A stretch of 64,000 nucleotides of DNA from contig NZ_VOUX01000002.1 in assembly GCF_008011855.1 (NCBI RefSeq), positions 1-64,000 of the forward strand, written 5' to 3'. Shown here piece by piece: positions 38,382-49,311 of the stretch. The first letter of the stretch is position 1, and each line of letters starts with the position of its first letter. Below the pieces are notes generated by a model. The model was not told where the DNA came from, searched no databases, and saw only the letters and a list, made by a program, of their open reading frames with translations. This DNA comes from Serratia bockelmannii (lineage in GTDB: Bacteria > Pseudomonadota > Gammaproteobacteria > Enterobacterales > Enterobacteriaceae). A program made the translations under genes and the position numbers.

Positions 38382-40097
38382 TCACTCCCAGAAATCTCGC
38401 GCCGGATCCAGCACCGGTTTGACGATGCCCGCACGCACGGTGAAGTCGCCGAAGCCTTCGCCGCCGTTGCGCTCCTCCGCCCAGCGCCCCACCAACAGGT
38501 CGATCTCGTTCAGGATCTCGTCTTCGTTGATGTTCTCGCGGTACATGCGCGGAATGCGCGTGCCTTCGCGGTTGCCGCCCAAATGCAGGTTATAACGGCC
38601 GACCGCCTTGCCCACCAGCCCCAGCTCCGCCAGCAGCGCGCGGCCGCAGCCGTTCGGGCAGCCGGTAATGCGCAGCACGATATGCTCGTCGCCCACCCCG
38701 TGCCGATGCATGATCCCCTCCACCTTGGTGACGAACTGCGGCAGGAAGCGCTCGGCCTCCGCCATCGCCAGCGGACAGGTCGGGAACGACACGCAGGCCA
38801 TCGAATTCTTGCGTTGCTCGCTGATCTCGTCGTCGATCAGGCCATGATCGCGCGCTAGGGCTTCGATCTTCGCCTTCTCGCTTTCCGGCACGCCGGCGAT
38901 GATCACGTTTTGGTTCGCCGTCAGACGGAAGTCACCTTTATGGATCTTGGCGATCTCCGCCATGCCGGTCTTCAGCGGGCGCCCCGGATAGTCCAGCAGG
39001 CGGCCGTTCTCGATAAACAGCGTCAGGTGCCATTGATCGTCGATGCCCTTCACCCAACCGATGCGATCGCCGCGGCCGGTGAATTCATACGGCCGGATCG
39101 GCGCGAAAGTAATGCCGGCGCGCTTTTCCACTTCGGCGCGGAAAACATCTACCCCGACGCGCTCCAGCGTGTATTTGGTCTTGGCGTTCTTGCGATCGGT
39201 GCGGTTGCCCCAGTCGCGCTGCGTGGTCACCACCGCTTCCGCTACCGCCAGCGTATGTTCGAGCGGAATGTAGCCGAACTCGCTGGCCTGGCGCGCGTAG
39301 GTTTTCTTGTTGCCGTGTTCGATGGACAGCCCGCCGCCCACCAGCAGGTTGAAGCCTACCAGCTTGCCGTTTTCGGCGATCGCCACAAAGTTCATGTCGT
39401 TGGCGTGCAGATCGACGTCGTTCTGTGGCGGGATCACCACCGTGGTTTTAAATTTGCGCGGCAGGTAGGTCGGCCCCAGAATCGGTTCTTCGTCGGTGGT
39501 GGCCACCTTTTCCTGATCCAGCCACACCTCGGCGTAGGCGCGGGTGCGCGGCAGCAGGTGTTCGGAGATCTTCTTCGCCCACTCGTAGGCTTCCTGATGC
39601 AGCTCGGACTCCACCGGGTTGGAGGTGCACAGCACGTTGCGGTTCACGTCGTTGGCGGTCGCCAGCGCGTCCAGCCCCAGGCGGTTCAGCAGCTGGTGCA
39701 CCGGTTTGACATTGCCTTTCAGGATGCCGTGAAACTGGAACGTCTGGCGGTTGGTGATGCGAATGCTGCCGTACAGCGTGCTCTCCTGCGCGAACTTGTC
39801 GATGCCCAGCCACTGCTGTGGGCTGATGACGCCGCCCGGCAGGCGGCAGCGCAGCATCATGGCGTGGCGCGGCTCCAGCTTCTGCTCGGCGCGTTCGGCA
39901 CGAATGTCACGGTCATCCTGCTGGTACATGCCGTGAAAACGGATCAGCAGGAAGTTGTCGCCGTTGAAGCCGCCGGTCAGGCCGTCGTTCAAATCTTCGG
40001 CGATGGTGCCACGCAGGAAGTTGCTTTCCTTCTTCATGCGCTCCGCATCGGCCAGTTTGCCTTCGACTACCAAAGGCCCGGGGTGTTTATCACTCAT
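38382..40097 (-). CDS. cysI: sulfite reductase hemoprotein beta-component
   Basis: CysI binds siroheme and a [4Fe-4S] cluster and reduces sulfite to sulfide. The 571-residue protein carries the cluster cysteines in [10 protein letters not shown] and [14 protein letters not shown] (about residues 434-483), plus the siroheme-ligand motifs ([21 protein letters not shown]). It overlaps the cysJ stop by one base (TGATG), so translation is coupled. Confidence 0.97.
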   Translation of the reverse strand: MSDKHPGPLVVEGKLADAERMKKESNFLRGTIAEDLNDGLTGGFNGDNFLLIRFHGMYQQDDRDIRAERAEQKLEPRHAMMLRCRLPGGVISPQQWLGIDKFAQESTLYGSIRITNRQTFQFHGILKGNVKPVHQLLNRLGLDALATANDVNRNVLCTSNPVESELHQEAYEWAKKISEHLLPRTRAYAEVWLDQEKVATTDEEPILGPTYLPRKFKTTVVIPPQNDVDLHANDMNFVAIAENGKLVGFNLLVGGGLSIEHGNKKTYARQASEFGYIPLEHTLAVAEAVVTTQRDWGNRTDRKNAKTKYTLERVGVDVFRAEVEKRAGITFAPIRPYEFTGRGDRIGWVKGIDDQWHLTLFIENGRLLDYPGRPLKTGMAEIAKIHKGDFRLTANQNVIIAGVPESEKAKIEALARDHGLIDDEISEQRKNSMACVSFPTCPLAMAEAERFLPQFVTKVEGIMHRHGVGDEHIVLRITGCPNGCGRALLAELGLVGKAVGRYNLHLGGNREGTRIPRMYRENINEDEILNEIDLLVGRWAEERNGGEGFGDFTVRAGIVKPVLDPARDFWE

Positions 40098-41899
40098 CAG
40101 TAAACATCTCGCTGATAACGGCGCTCAAGGCGCAGCTCACTTAAAAATTCATCCGCCTGCTCGGTATCCATGCCACCGTGCTCGGCCACCAGTTCCAGTA
40201 ATGTGTTTTCCACGTCTTTCGCCATGCGATTGGCATCGCCGCAGACGTAAATGTGCGCGCCTTCCTGAATCCAGCGCCACACTTCTGCGCCCTGTTCGCG
40301 CAGTTTGTCTTGTACGTATATTTTATGTTGCTGGTCACGGGACCAGGCCAGATCGATGCGGGTCAGCAGGCCGTCTTTCACGTAGCGCTGCCATTCGACC
40401 TGGTACAGGAAATCTTCGGTAAAGTGCGGGTTGCCGAAGAACAGCCAGTTCTTGCCGCCGGCGCCGTCGGCGTCGCGCTGCTGCATAAAGGCGCGGAACG
40501 GCGCGATGCCGGTGCCCGGGCCAATCATGATCACCGGCGCTTCCGGATTGGCCGGCAGGCGGAAGTTGTCGTTGTGCTCGATAAACACACGCACGTCACC
40601 GTCTTCGTCCAGGCGATCCGCCAGGAAGCCGGAGGCGCCGCCGCTGCGGGCGCGCCCGTCGATGTCGTAACGCACCACGCCCACGGTGATGTGCACTTCG
40701 CTTTCGTTCTCCGCCTGCGAAGAGGCGATGGAGTACAGGCGCGGCGTCAGCGGACGCAGCAGCCCGACCAGCTGTTCGGCGCTCAGATCCGCCGGCGCCT
40801 GGCGCACCATGTCGACGATCGGCGTGTTGTGCGCATACTGCTGTAGCGCAGCCTTATCCGCCAACAGACCGATCAGCGTTTCGTCGCGCGACAGCGCGGC
40901 GTATTTATCGACGATCGGCGTGGTGTTCTGCGTCAGTTCGAAATGGCTGCGCAGCGCCTGCGCCAGCGGCAGGGTCTGCCCTTCCACCTCGACCGGCTCG
41001 TCGCCTTTCAGCCACAACAGCTGCACCAGTTCGTCCACCAGCGCCGGATCGTTGTCGAACCATACGCCGAGCGCATCGCCCGGCTGATAGCGCAGGCCGG
41101 AATCGCCCAGATCGATCTCGATATGGCGCACGTCTTTATCCGACGCGCGGCCGGTAATTTTCTGCTTGACCGCCAGTTGGGCGGTGAGCGGTTGTTCCTT
41201 GCTGTACGGACTGCTGTCGATCAGGTCAACCGCGCCGCTGGCCAACACGCCCGGCGCAGCGCTTTCCGCCGGCGCGCGCGCCTTCAGCACCGACACCACC
41301 TGTTTGCGCCAGGCGGCGGCCAGCTCCTGGTACTCCACGTCGGCATCTACGCGCTCCACCAGGCGCTCGGCACCCAGCTCGGCCAGCTTGCCGTCGAAAT
41401 CTTTACCTGACTGGCAGAAATTCTCATAAGAGGTGTCGCCTAACCCGAACACCGCAAACGCGGTGTCATTGAGCTTCGGCGCCTTCTTCGAGAACAGGAA
41501 TTTATGCAGCGCCACCGCTTCTTCCGCCGGTTCGCCTTCCCCTTGTGTGGAGGCGACGATCACCAACAGGCGCTCTTGCGCTATCTGTTTGAACTTGTAG
41601 TCGCCGGCGCTGACCAACGTGGCGCTCAGATTGGCGGCCAACAGATCGTCGCGCAACTGCTCCGCCAGGCGGCGCGCATTGCCGGTCTGCGAAGCGGAAA
41701 TGATGGTGATGGCGGCCGCAGCCGCAGGGGCGGCAGGCGCAATGGCCACGGCTCCGGGCTGTTGATTGACCATGCCCCAAAAATAACCGGACAGCCACGC
41801 CAGCTGCGTCGGCGAATAGTCGCCGATCGTCGCCTGTAAGCGCGCCAGCTGTTCCGGCGTCAGCGGGAGCAAAGATGTTGGAGGAGCCTGAGTCGTCAT
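40097..41899 (-). CDS. cysJ: sulfite reductase flavoprotein alpha-component
   Basis: CysJ passes electrons from NADPH via FAD and FMN to CysI. The 600-residue protein has an N-terminal flavodoxin domain ([16 protein letters not shown], about residues 68-83), a ferredoxin-reductase FAD domain (RLYSIASSQ), and a NADP-binding end ([23 protein letters not shown]-type [15 protein letters not shown]). It begins the cysJIH operon. A Pro/Ala-rich linker at residues 48-65 precedes the flavodoxin domain. Confidence 0.97.
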   Translation of the reverse strand: MTTQAPPTSLLPLTPEQLARLQATIGDYSPTQLAWLSGYFWGMVNQQPGAVAIAPAAPAAAAAITIISASQTGNARRLAEQLRDDLLAANLSATLVSAGDYKFKQIAQERLLVIVASTQGEGEPAEEAVALHKFLFSKKAPKLNDTAFAVFGLGDTSYENFCQSGKDFDGKLAELGAERLVERVDADVEYQELAAAWRKQVVSVLKARAPAESAAPGVLASGAVDLIDSSPYSKEQPLTAQLAVKQKITGRASDKDVRHIEIDLGDSGLRYQPGDALGVWFDNDPALVDELVQLLWLKGDEPVEVEGQTLPLAQALRSHFELTQNTTPIVDKYAALSRDETLIGLLADKAALQQYAHNTPIVDMVRQAPADLSAEQLVGLLRPLTPRLYSIASSQAENESEVHITVGVVRYDIDGRARSGGASGFLADRLDEDGDVRVFIEHNDNFRLPANPEAPVIMIGPGTGIAPFRAFMQQRDADGAGGKNWLFFGNPHFTEDFLYQVEWQRYVKDGLLTRIDLAWSRDQQHKIYVQDKLREQGAEVWRWIQEGAHIYVCGDANRMAKDVENTLLELVAEHGGMDTEQADEFLSELRLERRYQRDVY

Positions 41900-42335
41900 T
41901 GCTGTACTTATTTCCTATACTTAGCGCCTTTCCTGCCAGGCGCGCGCCAGTGCCAGTCGCTGTCTCTTCGCTGCGTCGGGTGTGCGGAAAAGATCAGGAG
42001 AGTTTGTAAGGTTACCGAGCAGAATAGCAACGATTAAATAAGGGATAGCAATAAATCATAACCAAAATGACTAAGCTGTTTTTCTGGTAAGGGATAACGC
42101 TTAAACCGTTAAATAAAGTTTTTTATCCAGATGAAAATAAAGCACTTTTTTTCATCATTTTTTCACCGTTCAACATTTCGACTCATAACCCCAGCCGATA
42201 GGTGCCGCAGACACCAAACAAAAAAAGTGTTAACCGGGTGCGTTTGCCGTGGCGGTAGACCATAACGGTATAAATGGCAAGCAGGCGCGCTTTCCGGTAC
42301 TATGCGGCGGTTTTTGAGTCAATGAGGCCGTAATA
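41900..42335. other. divergent cysJ/queD control region
   Basis: The 436 bases between the two divergent starts are A/T-rich in the middle (42001-42180: long A/T runs, TTTTATCCAGATGAAAATAAAG). A CysB-activated cysJ promoter is expected but I could not define it. A queD promoter should lie around 42250-42320. No gene is seen. Confidence 0.5.
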
Positions 42336-42695
42336 ATGGCAACCACGCTGTTTAAAGATTTTCAGTTTGAAGCCGCACACCGTTTGCCGCATGTACCGGA
42401 GGGCCACAAATGCGGCCGTCTGCATGGGCATTCGTTTATGGTGCGTCTGGAAGTGACCGGTGACGTGGATCCCCACACCGGTTGGGTGATGGATTTCGCC
42501 GAGCTCAAGGCTGTGTTTTCCCCGATCTGGGAGCGGCTGGATCACCATTATCTGAACGATATTCCAGGATTGGAAAATCCCACCAGCGAAGTGCTCGCCG
42601 CCTGGATTTGGCAGCAGCTCAAGCCTCAGTTACCGGAACTGACTGCGGTGATGGTGAAAGAGACCTGTACGGCGGGATGCGTATATAAAGGTTGA
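42336..42695 (+). CDS. queD: 6-carboxy-tetrahydropterin synthase QueD
   Basis: QueD converts dihydroneopterin triphosphate to 6-carboxytetrahydropterin, an early step to queuosine. The 119-residue protein has the zinc histidines in [26 protein letters not shown] (about residues 6-32), with the catalytic Cys in HKCGRLHGH, and the later LDHHYLNDI and Glu in VKETCTAGC. Next to cysJ as in E. coli; the paired enzyme queE is 0.6 kb downstream on the opposite strand. Confidence 0.95.
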   Translation: MATTLFKDFQFEAAHRLPHVPEGHKCGRLHGHSFMVRLEVTGDVDPHTGWVMDFAELKAVFSPIWERLDHHYLNDIPGLENPTSEVLAAWIWQQLKPQLPELTAVMVKETCTAGCVYKG

Positions 42696-42699
42696 TGCC

Positions 42700-42725
42700 G
42701 TGAGGGTATGTGCAGATACCCTCAC
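42700..42725. terminator. queD/GNAT hairpin
   Basis: Perfect ten-base arms GTGAGGGTAT and ATACCCTCAC around six bases lie between the convergent queD and GNAT genes and overlap the GNAT stop. A T tract is missing, so efficiency is uncertain. Confidence 0.65.
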
Positions 42726-43231
42726 ACTACCTCGCCTTGCAGATCCAGGCGCCGCGCCACCCAGGGCCTTTCCGACAGGCTCAGCACCATTCCCCCGCGA
42801 TAGACAAACGTTTTGCTCTCGCCATCCTCAATGAACGCCGTCTCGTTTTCCATCGCCCGATAGCCGGCGCCGGTATAGTACTTTTCGCTTACCGCAAACA
42901 GTATGGAATACGCGATCCCTTTACTGCGCAAATAGTCATGCGCCTTCACCAGCATGTTTGCGGCCACGCCGCGGCGCCGATGCGTTTGTGCCACGGCCAC
43001 CAGCCCGATGATGCCGATCACCTCGGTCTCACCGTCAATCAACACCGGCCGCTTATGCACCGCCAATTGGCCGACGATCGCCTCGCCTTCCGCGGCGGTC
43101 ACCAGGCAAACCGGCACCTGCCGCCGATAAAATCCGTCGGTTATCTCGGGGAAAGCGTCGGACAACAGCGAGCGAATCGACCGCAATTCCGCTTCCGTCA
43201 CCGCCTCGAATGCACGCGATACAATTTTCAC
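42722..43231 (-). CDS. GNAT-family N-acetyltransferase
   Basis: The 169-residue protein has the GNAT acetyl-CoA fold, with motif A near IGIIGLVAVAQTHRRRGVAANMLVKAHDYL (about residues 71-100) and a following YSILFAVSEKYYTGAGY segment. The substrate is unknown. It sits between queD and queE and has no evident tie to queuosine synthesis. Not present at this site in E. coli. Confidence 0.82.
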   Translation of the reverse strand: MKIVSRAFEAVTEAELRSIRSLLSDAFPEITDGFYRRQVPVCLVTAAEGEAIVGQLAVHKRPVLIDGETEVIGIIGLVAVAQTHRRRGVAANMLVKAHDYLRSKGIAYSILFAVSEKYYTGAGYRAMENETAFIEDGESKTFVYRGGMVLSLSERPWVARRLDLQGEVV

Positions 43232-43274
43232 CGTAACTCCCGTCCCGTTCGAAGGCCTGCGGCCAATAAAAAAC

Positions 43275-43946
43275 TCAGGCGATATTCAGATATTTGTGGG
43301 TCTGCATCGACAGCCGCCAATTGCGCGCAATGCAGGTTTCGATGCACAGGCGGGTCGCCTCTTCTTTCTGGCTGATCGGTTGCAGCGCGATAATCCGCGC
43401 CTTGTCATCCTGCAACGTCGCCAGCAGCGCATCCAGCGCCTCGATGTCGCGCTCGCGCGCCACCGGATGCTTCACCTCGTCAGCGCGCCGCAGTGCCTGA
43501 TCCAGCACCTTCATGCCGCCGCGCATATTCACCTTGGGCGAAACCGTCACCCAGGTGTTGGCGGAGCAGCGAATTTCGTGGGTGCCGCTGGTCTCAATCT
43601 GGCAACGGTAGCCGTGCTGTTCGAACAGCTCGGTCAGCGGCGCCAGATCGTAAATGCAGGGTTCGCCGCCGGTGATCACCACATGACGCGCGGTGTAGCC
43701 TTGTTGGCGCATCACCGCCAACAGCTGCTCGGCGCTGGCATTGCCCCAGGCGTCGCTCTCTTCTGTTTTGACCAGGATCCGTTGCAGGTCGACTTCCCGA
43801 TGGGCTTCCTTTTCCCAGGTATGTTTGGTATCGCACCAACTGCACCCTACCGGGCAGCCCTGCAGGCGGATGAAAATGGCCGGCACGCCGGTGAAAAAGC
43901 CTTCGCCCTGCAAGGTTTGGAACATCTCGTTGATCGGGTACTGCAT
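43275..43946 (-). CDS. queE: 7-carboxy-7-deazaguanine synthase QueE
   Basis: QueE is a radical-SAM enzyme forming 7-carboxy-7-deazaguanine from QueD's product. The 223-residue protein (E. coli 223) has the enlarged radical-SAM cysteine motif in GCPVGCSWCDTKHTW (about residues 31-45) and GGEPCIYDLAPL. The last residues YLNIA match the family end. It is separated by 43 bases from the GNAT gene with a short GGCC-GGCC hairpin followed on the minus strand by no T tract. Confidence 0.94.
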   Translation of the reverse strand: MQYPINEMFQTLQGEGFFTGVPAIFIRLQGCPVGCSWCDTKHTWEKEAHREVDLQRILVKTEESDAWGNASAEQLLAVMRQQGYTARHVVITGGEPCIYDLAPLTELFEQHGYRCQIETSGTHEIRCSANTWVTVSPKVNMRGGMKVLDQALRRADEVKHPVARERDIEALDALLATLQDDKARIIALQPISQKEEATRLCIETCIARNWRLSMQTHKYLNIA

Positions 43947-44269
43947 CGGTTTCTCAATCTGGAAAAGTAAAAAGCGATTATCGCAGATTCCGGCCCGGCG
44001 ACCAAACGGCCAAAATTGTATTAAATTTTATCCTCCGCGCCGCCATCAGCATATCTCACCGCCAATGGCGTTCATTTAATTTGTTAACCGGTCTTTGGCC
44101 TTTCATCGGCGGTGCAACCTGCTCCACAGAAAACAACACGCAGTTAACAAATAAGATAATTATATTTGACATAAAGCGCTGACGCGCAGATGTATATACA
44201 AGCAAACACAAGCCGAGCGCCAGTTTCGGCCACGTTCCATCACGACTACATCTGCGTTTAGAGGGTGCC
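43947..44269. other. queE-MFS divergent spacer with HutC-like palindrome
   Basis: This 323-base spacer holds a TTGACA (44166-44171) and the palindrome TGTATATACA (44191-44200) with flanks GATGTA/TACAAGC, the same half site as before hutU. It is about 70-80 bases before the MFS gene. The rest is A/T-rich with no gene. Confidence 0.55.
44189..44203 (+). promoter_or_regulatory. HutC-like operator upstream of the MFS gene
   Basis: GATGTATATACAAGC contains a perfect TGTATATACA core and one exact TACAAG half site of the hutU operator (CTTGTA/TACAAG). It lies just after a TTGACA element, where a bound repressor would overlap the promoter. Identity of the regulator is inference. Confidence 0.45.
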
Positions 44270-45610
44270 ATGACTCATTCCACCAGCGAGTTAAACATTC
44301 AACAGGCCATCGACGACAGCAAGTTTTCGCTGTTTCACTGGACCCTGATCATTCTCGGATTCCTGATCCTCGCCATCGACGGTTTCGATACCGCCGCCAT
44401 GGGCTATATCGCCCCCTCGGTCGCCAAAGACTGGGGCATCGTCAAACAGGATCTGGGGCCGGTGCTGAGCGCCGCGCTGCTGGGGCTGTCGCTCGGCGCG
44501 CTGATCGCCGGGCCGATCTCCGACCGCATCGGCCGCAAGCGCGTGCTGGTGTTTTCCTGCCTGTTCTTCGGCCTGTCGAGTTTGGCCACCGCCTACGCCG
44601 GTTCGCTCAACAGCCTGACGCTGTGGCGCTTCCTCACCGGCCTCGGGCTGGGGGCGGCGATGCCCAACGCCATTACCTTGATCTCCGAATACGCGCCGCA
44701 GCGCTGCCGTTCGCTGGCGATCAACACCATGTACTGCGGCTTTCCGCTGGGCGCAGCCGGCGGCGGCGCCATTTCATCGTGGCTGATCCCGAGCTACGGC
44801 TGGCACAGTGTGCTGCTGCTCGGCGCCATCGCGCCGCTGGTATTGACGGTTCTGCTGATCCTGCTGCTGCCAGAGTCGGTTAAATATATGGTTAACCGCG
44901 GCCAGGATGCGGCGAAGATCAAACGCATCGCGCAGCGTTTCGTCAACCGGAGCCTCGACGGCGTGACGCGTTTTTACCTGTACGAAGAGAAGCTGGCGCA
45001 GACCAAAACCAGCGTCGGCCTGCTGTTCAGCCGCCCCTATCTGCTCGGCACGCTGATGCTGTGGCTGACCTACTTTATGGGGTTGGTGATCTACTACGTG
45101 TTGCTGAGCTGGATGCCGATCCTGATGCAGGGATTGGGTTACCAGTTGGAACAATCGGCGATGCTCACCTCGCTGTTCACCTTCGGCGGCACGCTGGGCA
45201 TCCTGGTGGCCGGCTGGCTGATGGATCGCTGGAATGCGCATAAAGTGGTCTCGAGCGGCTTTGTCGTCACCGCCCTGCTGATCGTGGCGATGGCCACCGA
45301 AGATAAACAGATCGTGCTGCTGGGCGCCTTCATCTTCCTGATGGGCGTCACCATGAACGGCGCGCAGTCCGGGCTGCAAACGCTGGCGGCGACCTTCTAC
45401 CCGACCCACAGCCGCGCCACCGGCATCGCCTGGATGCAGGGCATCGGCCGCTTCGGCGGCGTCGCCGGCACCATGATGGGCGCCCAACTGCTGGCGATGC
45501 AGTGGGAAGTGCAGAGCATCCTGATGTTCCTGTGCGTGCCGGCGCTGATCGCCGCCATCGCCACGGTGTGCAAGATGAGCCGCAAACCGACGCTGCAGCC
45601 GGCCGCCTGA
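44270..45610 (+). CDS. MFS transporter, aromatic-acid/H+ symporter type
   Basis: The 446-residue membrane protein belongs to the AAHS group (PcaK/MhpT-like): DGFDTAAMGYIAPS in helix 1, the MFS loop GPISDRIGRKRVL (about residues 83-95) and the second loop AGWLMDRWNAHKV. About twelve membrane helices. Known AAHS members import aromatic acids; the shared palindrome with hutU suggests an imidazole compound such as urocanate as a possible substrate (inference). A GAGGG site precedes ATG 44270. A strong terminator follows, so it is monocistronic. Confidence 0.85.
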   Translation: MTHSTSELNIQQAIDDSKFSLFHWTLIILGFLILAIDGFDTAAMGYIAPSVAKDWGIVKQDLGPVLSAALLGLSLGALIAGPISDRIGRKRVLVFSCLFFGLSSLATAYAGSLNSLTLWRFLTGLGLGAAMPNAITLISEYAPQRCRSLAINTMYCGFPLGAAGGGAISSWLIPSYGWHSVLLLGAIAPLVLTVLLILLLPESVKYMVNRGQDAAKIKRIAQRFVNRSLDGVTRFYLYEEKLAQTKTSVGLLFSRPYLLGTLMLWLTYFMGLVIYYVLLSWMPILMQGLGYQLEQSAMLTSLFTFGGTLGILVAGWLMDRWNAHKVVSSGFVVTALLIVAMATEDKQIVLLGAFIFLMGVTMNGAQSGLQTLAATFYPTHSRATGIAWMQGIGRFGGVAGTMMGAQLLAMQWEVQSILMFLCVPALIAAIATVCKMSRKPTLQPAA

Positions 45611-45617
45611 CCCTTGC

Positions 45618-45641
45618 AAGCCCGCCCACGGCGGGCTTTCT
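45618..45641 (+). terminator. terminator of the MFS gene
   Basis: Nine-base arms AAGCCCGCC and GGCGGGCTT around CAC are followed by TCTTCC on the plus strand. Confidence 0.82.
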
Positions 45642-45870
45642 TCCTGCGGTGATAGGGCTTTTTTATCCTGCGCCGTCAACTGTAATCAGACTGTAAAAAT
45701 ATTGTGACTAGCCGCCCAAAAATGAGTCAATTTTAATTCATTTTTGCCGAACAGCTCACTTTTCTCCGGCTTTCCGTACCTGGGACCGGCGATAAAAACT
45801 CGCATATCAACCTGATATAAAAAGAAAATAACTTTTTCTTATGCCACTTTTCAGCGGCAACTGGTCAGTG

Positions 45871-45899
45871 TTGCATATGCTTGTACATACAAGTATATG
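45871..45899 (+). promoter_or_regulatory. hutU promoter with HutC-type operator
   Basis: A 26-base dyad (45874-45899; arms CATATGCTTGTA and TACAAGTATATG, 11 of 12 pair) lies exactly between a -35-like TTGCAT (45871-45876) and a -10-like TATATG (45894-45899), with 17 bases spacing. The core CTTGTA-N2-TACAAG agrees with HutC (GntR family) operators. A repressor here would be relieved by urocanate. The rest of the spacer, 45642-45870, holds A/T-rich DNA with no gene. Confidence 0.65.
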
Positions 45900-45985
45900 T
45901 TAATAAGCCCTACGCATTGTTATGCCGTGGTACTCATCCCCACCGCGGCATGGAATCTGCACCGATACTGTTTGAGGAAACTGCT

Positions 45986-47677
45986 GTGACTACAAATAAC
46001 AAAGTTCGCAATGTCGATGTACGCGCGCCACGCGGCACACAATTAAACGCAAAAAGCTGGCTGACCGAAGCGCCGTTACGCATGCTGATGAACAACCTCG
46101 ATCCTGAAGTTGCGGAGAACCCACACGAGCTGGTGGTGTACGGCGGCATCGGCCGCGCCGCGCGCGACTGGGATTGCTACGACAAGATCGTCGAAACCCT
46201 GAAAACGCTGGAAGAAGACGAAACCCTGCTGGTGCAGTCCGGCAAACCGGTCGGCGTATTCAAAACCCACAGCAACGCGCCGCGCGTGCTGATCGCCAAC
46301 TCCAACCTGGTGCCGCACTGGGCAACCTGGGAACACTTCAACGAACTGGACGCCAAAGGCCTGGCGATGTACGGCCAGATGACTGCCGGCAGCTGGATCT
46401 ACATCGGCAGCCAGGGCATCGTTCAGGGCACCTATGAAACCTTCGTTGAAGCGGGCCGCCAGCACTACGACGGCAGCCTGCAGGGGCGCTGGGTGCTGAC
46501 CGCCGGTCTGGGCGGCATGGGCGGCGCGCAGCCGCTGGCCGCGACGCTGGCGGGCGCCTGCTCGCTGAACATCGAATGTCAGCAGAGCCGCATCGATTTC
46601 CGTCTGAAAACCCGCTACGTCGATGAGCAGGCCAAAGATCTGGACGACGCGCTGGCCCGCATCAAGAAATACACCTCAGAAGGCAAAGCCATCTCCATCG
46701 CTCTGTGCGGCAACGCGGCGGAAATCCTGCCTGAGCTGGTGCGCCGCGGCGTGCGCCCGGACATGGTCACCGACCAGACCAGCGCCCACGATCCGCTGAA
46801 CGGCTACCTGCCGAAGGGCTGGAGCTGGGAAGAGTATCGCCAGCGCGCGCAAACCGAGCCGGCCAAAGTGGTCGCCGCCGCCAAGCAGTCGATGGCCGAT
46901 CACGTCAAAGCCATGCTGGCGTTCCAGCAGATGGGCGTGCCAACCTTCGACTACGGCAACAACATTCGCCAGATGGCGAAAGAAACCGGCGTCGACAACG
47001 CCTTCGACTTCCCGGGCTTCGTGCCGGCCTACATCCGTCCGCTGTTCTGCCGCGGTATCGGGCCGTTCCGCTGGGCGGCGCTGTCCGGCGATCCGCAGGA
47101 CATCTACAAAACCGACGCCATGGTGAAAGAGCTGATCCCGGATGACGAACACCTGCACCGCTGGCTGGACATGGCGCGCGAGCGCATCAGCTTCCAGGGC
47201 CTGCCGGCGCGCATCTGCTGGGTTGGCCTCGGCCAGCGCGCCAAGCTGGGCCTGGCGTTCAACGAGATGGTGCGCCGCGGCGAACTGTCCGCCCCGATCG
47301 TCATCGGCCGCGACCACCTGGATTCCGGCTCCGTTTCCAGCCCGAACCGTGAAACCGAAGCGATGAAAGACGGTTCCGATGCGGTTTCCGACTGGCCGTT
47401 GCTGAACGCCCTGCTGAACACCGCCAGCGGCGCCACCTGGGTTTCCCTGCACCACGGCGGCGGCGTCGGCATGGGCTTCTCCCAACACTCCGGCATGGTG
47501 ATCGTCTGCGACGGCACCGACGAGGCCGCCGAGCGCATCGCCCGCGTCTTGCACAATGACCCGGCTACCGGGGTCATGCGTCACGCCGACGCCGGTTACG
47601 ATATCGCTATCGACTGCGCCCGCGAGCAAGGCCTGAACCTGCCGATGGTTGCCGCGACCCAAGGAGAAAAAGCATGA
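45986..47677 (+). CDS. hutU: urocanate hydratase
   Basis: HutU adds water to urocanate giving imidazolone propionate, the second step of histidine use. The 563-residue protein has the NAD-binding segment [22 protein letters not shown] (about residues 168-189) and the catalytic-cysteine region [24 protein letters not shown] (about 370-395). Start is GTG 45986 with GAGGAAA seven bases upstream, preferred to the ATG at 45950, which lies in the leader behind no ribosome site. It is operonic with hutH (4-base overlap). Confidence 0.95.
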   Translation: MTTNNKVRNVDVRAPRGTQLNAKSWLTEAPLRMLMNNLDPEVAENPHELVVYGGIGRAARDWDCYDKIVETLKTLEEDETLLVQSGKPVGVFKTHSNAPRVLIANSNLVPHWATWEHFNELDAKGLAMYGQMTAGSWIYIGSQGIVQGTYETFVEAGRQHYDGSLQGRWVLTAGLGGMGGAQPLAATLAGACSLNIECQQSRIDFRLKTRYVDEQAKDLDDALARIKKYTSEGKAISIALCGNAAEILPELVRRGVRPDMVTDQTSAHDPLNGYLPKGWSWEEYRQRAQTEPAKVVAAAKQSMADHVKAMLAFQQMGVPTFDYGNNIRQMAKETGVDNAFDFPGFVPAYIRPLFCRGIGPFRWAALSGDPQDIYKTDAMVKELIPDDEHLHRWLDMARERISFQGLPARICWVGLGQRAKLGLAFNEMVRRGELSAPIVIGRDHLDSGSVSSPNRETEAMKDGSDAVSDWPLLNALLNTASGATWVSLHHGGGVGMGFSQHSGMVIVCDGTDEAAERIARVLHNDPATGVMRHADAGYDIAIDCAREQGLNLPMVAATQGEKA

Positions 47678-49209
47678 AAGCGCTGACTATTCGCCCAGGC
47701 AAACTGACGCTGGCCCAGCTACGCGACGTCTATCAACACCCGGTGACGCTGACGCTGGACGACAACGCCTACGGCCCTATCCAACAGAGCGTGGCCTGCG
47801 TGGAACGCATCGTTGAAGAAAACCGCACCACTTACGGCATCAACACCGGGTTTGGCCTGCTGGCTTCGACGCGCATCGCCCGCGACGATCTGGAAAACCT
47901 GCAGCGTTCGATCGTACTGTCACACGCCGCCGGCGTGGGCGAGCCGACCGACGACAACCTGGTGCGCCTGATCATGGTGCTGAAGATCAACAGCCTGTCG
48001 CGCGGCTTCTCCGGCATTCGTCTGGAAGTCATTCAGGCGCTGATCGCGCTGGTCAACGCCGAAGTTTATCCGCATATTCCGCTGAAAGGCTCCGTCGGCG
48101 CCTCCGGCGACCTGGCGCCACTGGCGCACATGAGCCTGGTGCTGCTGGGCGAAGGCCAGGCGCGCCATCAGGGCCAATGGCTGCCGGCGACCGAAGCGCT
48201 GGCCAAAGCCGGCCTGAAACCGCTGACGCTGGCGGCGAAAGAGGGCCTGGCGCTGCTGAACGGCACCCAAGTCTCCGCCGCCTTCGCGCTGCGCGGCCTG
48301 TTCGATGCCGAAGATCTGTTCGCCGCTGCGACCGTGGCGGGCAGTCTGACGGTGGAAGCGGCGCTGGGCTCTCGCAGCCCGTTCGATGCGCGTATCCACG
48401 AGGTGCGCGGCCAGCGCGGCCAGATCGACGCCGCCCTCGCCTATCGCCACCTGCTCGGCGCGCGCAGCGAAGTCTCCGACTCGCACCGCAACTGTGAAAA
48501 AGTGCAGGATCCTTACTCCCTGCGCTGCCAGCCACAGGTGATGGGCGCCTGCCTGACGCAGATCCGCCAGGCCGCCGAGGTGCTGGAAATCGAAGCCAAC
48601 GCCGTCTCCGATAACCCGCTGGTGTTCGCCGAACAGGGCGACGTGCTGTCCGGCGGCAACTTCCACGCCGAACCGGTAGCGATGGCCGCCGATAACCTGG
48701 CGCTGGCGTTTGCCGAAATCGGTTCGCTGTCCGAACGCCGCATCTCGCTGATGATGGACAAACACATGTCGCAACTGCCGCCGTTCCTGGTGGAAAACGG
48801 CGGCGTGAACTCCGGCTTCATGATCGCCCAGGTCACCGCCGCGGCGCTGGCCAGCGAAAACAAAGCGCTGGCGCATCCGTCAAGCGTCGACAGCATCCCG
48901 ACCTCCGCCAACCAGGAAGACCACGTCTCCATGGCGCCGGCCGCCGGTCGCCGCCTGTGGAGCATGGCGGACAACGTGCGCGGCATTCTGGCGGTCGAAT
49001 GGCTGGCCGCCTGCCAAGGCCTGGATTTCCGCAACGGCCTGAAGACCTCGGAAGGTCTGGAGCAGGCGCGCCGTCTGCTGCGCGAGCATGTCAGTTTCTA
49101 CGACAAGGATCGTTTCTTCGCCCCCGACATTGAAGCCGCCAGCCAACTCTTGGCGGCCGGTCACCTGACATCGCTGCTGCCTGCGGCGCTGCTGCCTAGC
49201 CAGGCATAA
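47674..49209 (+). CDS. hutH: histidine ammonia-lyase
   Basis: HutH eliminates ammonia from histidine to give urocanate. The 511-residue protein has the internal MIO cofactor tripeptide Ala143-Ser144-Gly145 in [15 protein letters not shown], Tyr54 in [10 protein letters not shown], and Arg/Phe residues in the C-terminal half (QEDHVSM). ATGA overlap with hutU couples translation. The remaining hut genes (hutI, hutG, hutC) are not in the window. Confidence 0.97.
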   Translation: MKALTIRPGKLTLAQLRDVYQHPVTLTLDDNAYGPIQQSVACVERIVEENRTTYGINTGFGLLASTRIARDDLENLQRSIVLSHAAGVGEPTDDNLVRLIMVLKINSLSRGFSGIRLEVIQALIALVNAEVYPHIPLKGSVGASGDLAPLAHMSLVLLGEGQARHQGQWLPATEALAKAGLKPLTLAAKEGLALLNGTQVSAAFALRGLFDAEDLFAAATVAGSLTVEAALGSRSPFDARIHEVRGQRGQIDAALAYRHLLGARSEVSDSHRNCEKVQDPYSLRCQPQVMGACLTQIRQAAEVLEIEANAVSDNPLVFAEQGDVLSGGNFHAEPVAMAADNLALAFAEIGSLSERRISLMMDKHMSQLPPFLVENGGVNSGFMIAQVTAAALASENKALAHPSSVDSIPTSANQEDHVSMAPAAGRRLWSMADNVRGILAVEWLAACQGLDFRNGLKTSEGLEQARRLLREHVSFYDKDRFFAPDIEAASQLLAAGHLTSLLPAALLPSQA

Positions 49210-49311
49210 TCATCACACACTGAATCACGCAGTTTGTTCTGCCCCGCCGGGTGCGTTCCACCCGGCGCGGGCAGCGCGTGCCTGTTCGGCAAACACTTAA
49301 CGGGAAGCAAC

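Noticed and set aside
45950-45985. ATG at 45950 as hutU start.
   Set aside because: Gives a leader with no family similarity; the GTG at 45986 has an ideal GAGGA site and the usual length.
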